Source: Lunularia cruciata
Taxonomy: Eukaryota > Streptophyta > Marchantiopsida > Lunulariales > Lunulariaceae
Direction: 5' to 3'
Length of the DNA: 64,000 nucleotides
NCBI GenBank assembly: GCA_948567375.1
Contig: OX419760.1
Span: 22,382,001-22,446,000 of the forward strand
Position 1 is the first letter of the stretch, and each line of letters starts with the position of its first letter. Shown one piece after another: positions 55,621-64,000 of this stretch. Position numbers and translations under genes: made by a program. The notes beneath the pieces were generated by a model. The model saw nothing but the letters and a program-made list of their open reading frames with translations, was not told the DNA's origin and searched no databases.

Positions 55621-57003
55621 TCTCCTAATCATTTGCCAAGATAGCACATAAGAGTATGGAAATTGTGGAGCACACTAGATGGTGGAGGGGCATCAGGATT
55701 TTAATGTACATGCAAGAATGTGGTAGGTTTGGGAGTAGAGCATGAAGAGGGTCCAAGGAGTGGAGCCAAGAGTAAGAGAATGGTGACTCTTGTAGTGAGA
55801 GGGATAGGACATGAGGAGGATCTAGAGAGATAGGTTGCAAATTGGCCTCATTCAATCTGCACCATTCAGAAGGAGAAAGAAAATAACCCTGCTCGTAATG
55901 CTCCTTATTCCAAACTGCTGCAATTGCTTCCTGTCTTTTTTCTTCTCTCAATTGTAAAAATATTCCAACCAGGTCAAATCCATTGTTCCATGCACTCTGG
56001 CATGGCGTAGTGTCCCAATCTACAAATCTACATGACAGTCAATCAATCATGTAAGGTGAGAAGAGAGCACTATCACCCCTAAATCTATCTTACAAAAATA
56101 TCCCAGGACCAATTGCTACTCTAAAGGCAATCAGAGTCCTACTGTCAGATCAGAGTACTCGTGTCAATCAGAAAATGTGAGAAGTGATCCCACTCTATCT
56201 ATCGCCTCTGTGGAAAAAGTGCTCCTCTAAACGTCAGAAACTCTATAATCTCAATTTCCATTACTCGTGAGAACCCGAATTTGCTGCACGTGAGGACTTA
56301 GTTGCTTCCAGAGCCTTTGAACAATTTTACCACGACTAGAGCATGATCCAAATGAAAAATCTAACAAACTCAAAAACAACTGCGATGACCACCCCGTGTG
56401 AAGCAAGTTGAAAGTCCTCTATTGTATTCTAGACTCTTCTAACATGAACAATCTTACGATCGTGCTTGATGGAAGTATTCAGTTAAGTCCTCTCTTCAAT
56501 TCTCAAGTCATGGATAACGTACTCAAGTCAAGGAGTGAGCAACGTCAAATTGTCCACCAAAGCTCAAGGCACAGCACCATGCTAAATGCTTTCTTGCTCC
56601 CGAATCCCACCACATTCCCTTCCAAAGCAGCGCTAAGATCATTCTTTCTTTGTTATCGTGGTAGTCAAGTTATCTCAAGCGTAGTACAATGCCATACACA
56701 TCTTCCTATCTAGCAGTATGCTATTCAGCACTTGATTTTCAACACAAGCTAGTATGCAGGTTCTAAGCTAATGAAAAACTTGATCATGTTGCATGGCCTT
56801 GCTTCTCCATACGGGTGCTCAAACTTCTTGAAGTGCACGGGTAACTGGAAAAGGGGGGACAAAGACCCACGGGACAGGGCTTGTAGATTGAAGGAACATA
56901 CCGCTCTACTCGAACCCTTTAGGCCGTAGTCTTTGCCCCACCATCGCTTATTCAAAACGGAAACATCTATTTTCACAACGTCACGAAACAACTATGTCAC
57001 TCA
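55621..57003. other. Transition out of the repeats, no gene recognised
   Basis: Composition becomes genic from about 55900. A minus-strand open frame (55951-55625), starting MREEKRQEAIAAVW, straddles the boundary and is not recognised. A plus-strand frame (56408-56713) also looks incidental. Confidence 0.3.
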
Positions 57004-57037
57004 CATCACGATGGAATGAACATCACGATGGAATGAA
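57004..57037 (+). repeat. 17-bp perfect tandem duplication
   Basis: CATCACGATGGAATGAA twice in tandem, nine bases before the larger duplication at 57046. Confidence 0.9.
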
Positions 57038-57045
57038 CGATCTAC

Positions 57046-57273
57046 TCTCTCAAATGTAAAACCTAAATACTCTGATCCTAATTCTGCCGCGTGTGCTAGG
57101 TACAAACCCTAACACCTATAGTAGAGGCACATACTATCTCAATACCACATGTACTACTAAGCATCTCTCAAATGTAAAACCTAAATACTCTGATCCTAAT
57201 TCTGCCGCGTGGTGCTAGGTACAAACCCTAACACCTATAGTAGAGGCACATACTATCTCAATACCACATGTAC
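57046..57273 (+). repeat. 109-bp near-identical tandem duplication
   Basis: Units 57046-57154 and 57164-57273 differ by one inserted G. A 9-base spacer lies between them. The near identity indicates a recent event. Confidence 0.95.
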
Positions 57274-59291
57274 AGTTACACATCTGAAAGGTACTTCCAA
57301 CATCCACCAGAGTGCTTACTGCTCAACAGGTCATCGACCTCTTTTCAACATTATGGAGTTTGCAACCTACGAGATCTAATAAACAATTTAAAGCTGAGAA
57401 TCCCACTAAAAATATATCTGCATTTTTCCATTGACCCGTGAAATGAAAATCTCGGGAATTTTACCGTCGCATGGTCTATAGTTTCTCTTTCTCCTTCATC
57501 TTTTCACATTCACATTCATGATGCATCCAAAATGACTAGGAACAAGTGAGTGTTACCTACCGTTAACAGATGACGAAGAGGTTGACAAACACATACTCGA
57601 AATTGCAAGATTAATCACAATCCAAGGACTTTGTTGACGGTGTTCAAACCGTGATGTAGGTTGTTCTTCATCCGTGCATGTGTTCCCAAAACTCGGAGCA
57701 TTGGATGTGGGAAGATAAACTGTCAGTCTAATTTTCCCGTTTGCATTTGGACTCAGAACGAATGCATTTTCGGTGCACTCTTAGATCCTTTTGTCTTTAC
57801 GGTAAGACCAGTAGGGTCACACAGTGAACGTATGGGACAACTTGTCTCTCCCTTCGAGGGGTTGACATTCCCAACTCCAAGGCTGAGATAGGCTTAGTAT
57901 GCAAGCTACCCACATGCGAATATAGACCAAACTCGATTCATAAGAAATTAGATTACGAAATGACTCTATCCATCAAATTTTGGACGGTAAAGTCTTGTAA
58001 AGCGATAGTCAAAGACGACCCCGCAAGTTAAACATCTCACAATCGTAGTTTTCAATCTCAATTTTGCTGGGCTAAAATCGATCTAAAGCGACTCAGTCGT
58101 GAGATGTTTCAAGTTACGAAACTTTTCAACGACTTCTGCCTCTGTGGAGCATGCATCCTTCCCTACACAAGTCATCCTGGCATTCACACCGCTGAAAGTC
58201 TCCGGAAACCTTCTATATACTGCGTGTGAAAATTGATTAAACAGAAAAGAAATACTTTCCGAGATGGGCCAAGTTACTCTGTTCAAAGAATCTGGAAGTG
58301 GATCTCTTATCAAGCAAGCAAATATCATACAGAAGGGAAGTGGCATAAAATGACGATAAGTGTTCAAAATTCATAATTAATTATCTGAGGATGATAAAGG
58401 TGAATAAGGGGAAACGTGAACCAAATTCACAAGGCTCGTTTGCCTTAGTGGTATATTTTAGTGTAAAACAACTGTGAACATGAGCTTAAACTTGTGTTAG
58501 ATATCAGTCTCTGGCGGTTGTCAGACCAGGACATGATGAACTTGTTCATGTAATCGTAACCTGAGTAGTTCCGGAAACAGGAATCGACATAATTTGCATT
58601 CCTTTGTGGCACAAGCACAAGCCCAGCATGTCAGGCGGCTTTTGCTCCCTCCAACTTGCTACGGTAGTTTGAGAGCAGATGTAAGTCATCTGATACACCT
58701 TATGTAAGACTCTTAAGGGGCATTAAACACAAGCGAGCAACACGTTCGACCCGTGAGAAGCTTCAATGTTGTAAAGACATTTGGGATGCTGCTTAAAATT
58801 TCTTGGAATTCAGCGACAGAATCCCCTGCCACTAATGCTACTTGATTTGATTTACAATCAGGATAGCGACATTGACCACCTTTACTCTCATTACGCCTCC
58901 GGTGGGCCAGAGGATGGACTATTCTTACTCTACGTAAGACGCATATCCATCTCTGGTCTGAGTTACAAACTAAGAACAAGTGACAACTAAAGAATTTGCT
59001 ACTCTCTCTTAGGGAACGAGTGCGTCACGAACGTAAAGTGCTCAGGACGATCTGATCGCCACACACTTGAAGCCGAGTGCGAGTGAGTACTCACTTCGAG
59101 TTGTTGATACAATGCTGGCTCATAAAATCGTCCCAAGGTCGTTTCCTGAACTGATATCATGGTATGATACAAATAGTGACCAGGCTTGACTTACTAGCTG
59201 AAAGGGAGAGCTCCTGTGCTGAAAGAAAATCTCCCACCTTCGCCACAAAAGAACTTAGAAACCTTCGCCATTGAACTCGTGGCCGCACTTG
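57274..59291. other. Region downstream of augmin 3, no gene recognised
   Basis: Genic-type composition. Open frames at 57661-57891 (plus), 58083-58367 (minus) and 58713-58979 (minus) show no domain that I know and no clear splice partners. The right end must contain the 3' UTR of the augmin gene. I found no convincing AATAAA. Confidence 0.3.
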
Positions 59292-62200
59292 CTACGATTG
59301 CAAAGCTTTAACACGGACAGTAAGTTCTCGCACTAAGCTTCGTAACCGTTCCGGATTGGTAAAGAAGTCCACAAATACCTGCCTCTCCCTTCCGACTTCG
59401 TGAGGATGATGTTTCACAATCTGCAGGGGGGTATCGATAACTATTCAAATTAATAGCAGAAGCTCAACATGGTAGAGAATCAAATCTCATGCACATACCC
59501 CTCCCTGATCGACCTTTCTTGTTGGAATGGCCATTTTCACCCTTGAGTAAAAGCATAATCTAGTCTATTAGCTCTCGCTGTTTCTGTTCTGGAGACAAAG
59601 ACTGAATTGAGCAAACCAGAACAGTGTTTGTTCAAAAGCCTCTGATTCCAGGTGATCCTATCAGTACACAATGGATAACCGTAGTGCATCAGCTTAAACG
59701 CAACAGGGAATTACCTCGGCTTTCTCCCTGTGCTCACGAGTAACTTCTTCGATTGCTGCTGAAAGCTGCGAGTTGACCTTTTCCATCTCCGCAAGTTCCT
59801 TCATTAAGGGCTGCAAGTTCACCGAGCATCTAATTCATCAAAGAATAAAGGTTCCTAACACTCCTGGCACTGTTAGGCAAAACTAAAGAGCAGTGAAAGA
59901 CGAAGATGATTCCGGAATAGAAACAAAGACTTGGCACATACCCAGGGACTCAAGACAGGCTGTGCTGTCGTCGAGGAGGCAAACAAGAGCTGTTGCATCT
60001 GGCGTATAACGTCACATCTGTCGCATACGACACTAAAGTTCAATACTGATAGCTATGACAATACTGATACAGTTCACAACTGCAGATTACGAACCAACCT
60101 AAAACGCTGTTCGCTTCATGTGCTACTAAGAGAGCATGCAGCCAGAGAACTTAGCTGTGAGAGAATCCCCTTTAGAAGACTTACAAGTCATTCAAGCATT
60201 TATTTTTGTCCTCTGGTAAAGAGTAGCTCATTTCAGCCTGTAGAGCCTGTTTCTCCGTCTGCAACTGCGATATTTGCTGGACAAGCCCGTGAGCGGATAC
60301 ATACATCCGAGAACCTCCTTGGTCATCTGCAATGCACAGAAACCTTGCTCGTCACTCCATAAGCCGTGTGCAGTTTCTTTGCGAGGAGAAGAGGCGGCTC
60401 AGACACCTACAATCCAGTCCAGGTCATCATGGTATAAAGGGATGTCATCTCTGAAACTCTCAAGTCAACCTTACATGCATGTATGTTGAGTATATCTCGC
60501 ACGCGATGAAGGAAAGTATCCTGATCATCCACAGCTCCTTGCTCATTCGTCTCGGCAGCAGCATTTGTAAGGGCCGTGTAACGTTCCTGCCAGATTGGAA
60601 AGAAAAGAAAGACGACACAGATACAAAGAACCAGGAGTGAGCTTCACAGTTGTAGAGACAGTCTCAGATTCCTGCGAGGCAGAGGTCTGACTCTGAGTCC
60701 TGTAAGGCCTGACTTAAAGCGAGGTTTACGGTACTTACAATCCGTCCAATTGTGGCATGGCTGAAACCTTGCAAGTCTGTGTCGATTAATCTAAGAAGTT
60801 CATAAGCTCCATTCATCTGCTTTCTCTCCAACTGACAGGCAAATTGGAGAAACCGGTGCCTTGCCAACTGATCTGCAAGAAGGCCAATGAACTGCACGCA
60901 GTATCAACTCTAATAAGAATTTGCCACAGTAGTTTTATGACAGCTGGAAAAGCAGGGGAAGACAAATAACCAAGAAGGAAGATCATGTTGGCGACAATGC
61001 ACAAACACAATGTGAACAATATGCAGGTGATAAGTGGTTGCAAGAGGACATCACCTTCTTCTGTTGCGAGATATAGTACTCTTGTCGCATGACTTTTAGG
61101 TCGTAGTCTCCTGTATTGCGTGACACCAGGCCAGTTTGACGTGTATAATCATTCGCCACTAAATAATCCTTTGGTCATCCGGAAAACTAAAAGCAAGTCG
61201 TTACATGATACATAGCATGAACGGTAGTGTTGCTCACCTGTTTCCCTAGACCGTTCAGGCATATCATGAGATAATCTTGCGGTTGTTTACTTGAAGTTTT
61301 CAGGACAGATAACGACAACTCTGTACTGGTTTCCGAAAGATACAAGGATGAAGGTTTCATCCTCATACTAGCGGGTTGGTGCCTTAAAGGTAAACGGAAG
61401 CACAGCTCTTAAAGACCCTCACCTTGGAGAATGTAGGTGTCTTGTAGTTGCGCAAGCTCCCAACAAAGACTCGGAACTATCTGCAATATGTGCAAATCTA
61501 CCAGTCAAATTAACACAACGCGGGAAAGAACGTGACAAGAGCTGTTCTAGTCCGGGATAGAATCAAACCTCACTCAAGAGCTTTTCCTCTGACTTGGCAA
61601 GGGTGTAAATTTCATTCCCGACTTCAGTGTGCTTCCGTCTGCAATCCAGATGCAAAAAAGTTAAAGGTGATGATAAAGACTGTAAAACCCAATTTGAAAA
61701 AGCATTTCTTCGACTTCCACCTCCTTTAAGCTTATAGCTCGCATCTAAATTTCTTTTGAATTGAAACAATGCCTCCTGCTTTCAGTAACGAAGCTTCCAC
61801 CTACTTTCAGTTGATCCGAGATTATTTTGATCTAGTGCACCAAAGTCTGTCTGAGTCACTGTATTTAACAGGTACAAACCTGAGAGAATTCATATCGGAA
61901 TGGATATGGTGCTGGTCTGCAGATGCTTGACCCATAGCTGCTTGAAGTACCGCTTGCTGCTTGGCATTCTCCACTTGGGCTTCTACCCATTGCCTTTCAC
62001 TCACTCCAAAGCTGAAGAATAAGTAGAGGTGACCGTAACATTAGTTATAACACTAACGTTGAAATACAGGAAATGCCACGAATAAGGAATCAAGGATTTC
62101 CTCTCTGAAAGTAAGTCTGATGATGTCAGATGGAATAAGCACATTACATGGAACGAAGGCGTTGAAGCTCTGAAACTCGACTGTTGTACATTTTCTCTGA

Positions 62201-63763
62201 GTCTCCTGATTGTTGTAAAAGGTGTGTTACGGTACAATCAAAATTGACCACGTCAACAATGCAATCGAATGTGTACTCTGTTTCAAGAAATTTACTTTAA
62301 GGACTTCCAAGTCGTTATTCAACTTCCAATGCAACTTCGAAGTCTCAGTACATGTATGCAATACAAAATCAGACAAACAGAGCATTACTAAATACTGAAA
62401 CCAAGCAAGATTGGATTGAAATCGTTTGAAGGTTTGATTACTTCAATCGTTGCATAGTTAACGATAACTTGAACTTCGCAAAAGGTGGGCCAAAACAGAC
62501 GTCCCAGCTTGAGGTGCACGCCCTCTTTTACAGTAAAGGGAAACCTTAGCATGGGTACTCTCATATGGTCCAAACCTAAGGGGACCCACTTAAGAGTAGT
62601 GATTCTTTCTGACTAGAGAGACCGTCTTCCTACTTGGTCTCTTTTCTTGTAATATTTTGCGATGGCCATATTTCTTATTAATGTCCTGCAAATAAGACAT
62701 AAAGTTCTCATGTTTTGCTGACGTTATCTCATTTGCACAGTGCCAAGTGACTAAAATTACAACTAAAATTATAATTCTCGAACAATCAGGAAACCTCCTC
62801 TCGAGTCACCTCTTAGGATTACAAGATATTTCTAATCTTCCGAATCTATACTGATATATTCTTCAATTCCCACAAGTGGGCAGTCTTCTTATTACCGAGC
62901 CTATCTGACATTATGTGATAAGCAAAATAAAGCACTAGTGCGTAGAGGTTCTAAGTAAACTACCTTAACGCTACAAGACATCATGCACACAAGGGGATCT
63001 CTTAGAGCCTAAAGGTAATTGACCGTACCTTTGGTGTTGTTATTCTCATCCTCAAGACTTCCCCACGAGCACTTGGATTGGCCTTCCTCGGCGACAAGTC
63101 GAGAAGGACCCTGCACCCAAACAACTTCGCTATCAAGATTATGCTAGCTTGAACCCATCGCTACGTTGATAAACTCGTACAATTATCTACCGAGATATGT
63201 ATGACGAGACTAAATGTTTGGGCAATTAGATTGATTAAGCATCATTTCTAGTGCTACAGCTGGATATAGATGTTGTTTCCATAAACAGGAACCAGGGATT
63301 GGCCCTTACCACATCGAACTGTTTGACAAACCAGTCATTTAGAGCTTTTGTACACGCCTGATCTTGAGAAGTGAATGTACGGAAATCCGCGAAAGAGAGA
63401 TAAATTCCTTCCTCTGGGGCATAACTCAAGAAATCAGATGTCAGTCATATGGCTCCTCAGGTGTTTCCTGATTCGAGTGCGACAAAAGAAGAAGGAAGCG
63501 GAGACCCGTGCACAGTCAGGTTATTTTCTTAACAGAATAAATATAAACCACAGCCCACAGCCCCGTGGATTCATATTCGCACGAAAAGTTTGCAATCTCA
63601 AGAGAAGAATATACCCCAAAGCCCCCGTGAATATCCATACAACCACGATAAAGACTGCAATTTGTATAAGAAGAAAAGAAGACGTCCTAACCTTCACCAG
63701 AGTGGTAGTAAGATAGGTCACGAGCCGATGAAGATATTTTCTCCAGCACTGCGTTTAACTGCG
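59292..63763 (-). CDS. AUG3: Augmin (HAUS) complex subunit 3, 5' end beyond the window
   Basis: Subunit of the eight-part augmin complex, which recruits the gamma-tubulin ring complex to existing microtubules so that new ones branch off in spindle and phragmoplast. Fourteen exons are visible, all GT..AG and phase-compatible: 63763-63692, 63413-63310, 63110-63029, 62205-62148, 62011-61880, 61638-61569, 61480-61423, 61110-61055, 60891-60739, 60586-60475, 60326-60185, 60017-59942, 59810-59715 and 59420-59292 (stop TAG). They encode 445 residues. The plant family is about 617 long, so some 170 N-terminal residues lie past 64000. Landmarks are LSYYHSGE (63707 region), [86 protein letters not shown] and VFVDFF.NPERL. 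The protein is mostly coiled coil. No lesion is seen. Confidence 0.93.
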
Positions 63764-64000
63764 CTGACATATGGGAAATGAGAGCAGAAGTCGTTCGAAG
63801 AACGGGGGATCCAGAACGCATTAAGTGCATATGAAGTGCATATGAAATATAAGCATGAATGTGTGCAAATCAACTGCACTGGCATAATTAACTGCATGAA
63901 TAACTCTATCGCATGTATGAGTTGACGAGTGATTTATGAAGCCACGAGCTGATGTCAATCATTTCCTTAAAAACTTGATCTTATTTTTTCACTAGAGAAA
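63764..64000 (-). other. Intron of augmin 3 running off the window
   Basis: No coding sequence fits upstream of the exon that starts at 63763. The acceptor there is CTCAG-like (GTCAG). The next exon must lie beyond the right edge. Confidence 0.6.

Noticed and set aside
58083..58367. Minus-strand open frame of 94 codons as a further exon of augmin 3
   Set aside because: Augmin 3 ends at a stop at 59292-59294, where the family normally ends, and the frame shows no family resemblance.
63310..63424. Start of the second visible augmin exon at 63424
   Set aside because: A CAG acceptor just before 63413 gives the correct phase with the exon ending 63692 and restores the family length at HSGEE(D/E)GIY, so 63413 is preferred.

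Overview
The window is nuclear DNA of a land plant. Two intron-containing plant genes stand at its edges: a secreted family 19 chitinase at the left (1028-2329, minus) and the gene for augmin subunit 3 at the right (59292 to beyond 64000, minus). Introns are short (about 80-350 bp) where I could define both splice sites. The repeat content (chromodomain Ty3 elements, and a Ty3 element carrying a DNA methyltransferase) made me think of a non-seed plant such as a bryophyte, lycophyte or fern. That is an impression, not a result.

Between the genes lie about 50 kb of decayed, AT-rich mobile DNA. I sort it into families. B is a Ty3-type element, present in three copies: B1 (4284-12637 continuing at 26213-27343, plus), B2 (33392-41600, minus) and B3 (31887-33083 continuing at 41605-43369, plus, only LTR, leader and gag start). 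A is an LTR element (12638-26212) with two further lone LTRs (40347-41038 minus, 53398-54086 plus). C is a younger chromodomain element (17608-24217). D is an older relative of C (46604-52980), with a lone LTR at 32556-33083. Two relics of a non-LTR-type reverse transcriptase with an ADDTH active site lie at 27344-30060 (plus) and about 54100-55600 (minus). The insertions are nested: C sits inside the reverse transcriptase of A, and A sits inside the polyprotein of B1.

The most interesting content is the B polyprotein. In order it shows gag with two zinc knuckles, an aspartic protease, a C5 cytosine DNA methyltransferase domain (motifs I, IV, VI, VIII and X recognisable), reverse transcriptase, RNase H, integrase, and a terminal C4HC3 PHD finger. 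B2, which lies in the opposite orientation, shows the same order, so this is the ancestral layout of the family and not a chance fusion. The C and D elements in the same window end in a chromodomain instead. Two unrelated kinds of chromatin-reading tail are therefore present side by side. All copies are dead: in-frame stops are mostly of the types expected from deamination of methylated cytosine (CAG to TAG, TGG to TAG or TGA, CGA to TGA).

Two islands outside the mobile DNA have a different, less AT-rich composition: 43830-45480, which may hold a small minus-strand gene I do not recognise, and 55950-59290, which holds a recent 109-bp tandem duplication but no gene I can name.
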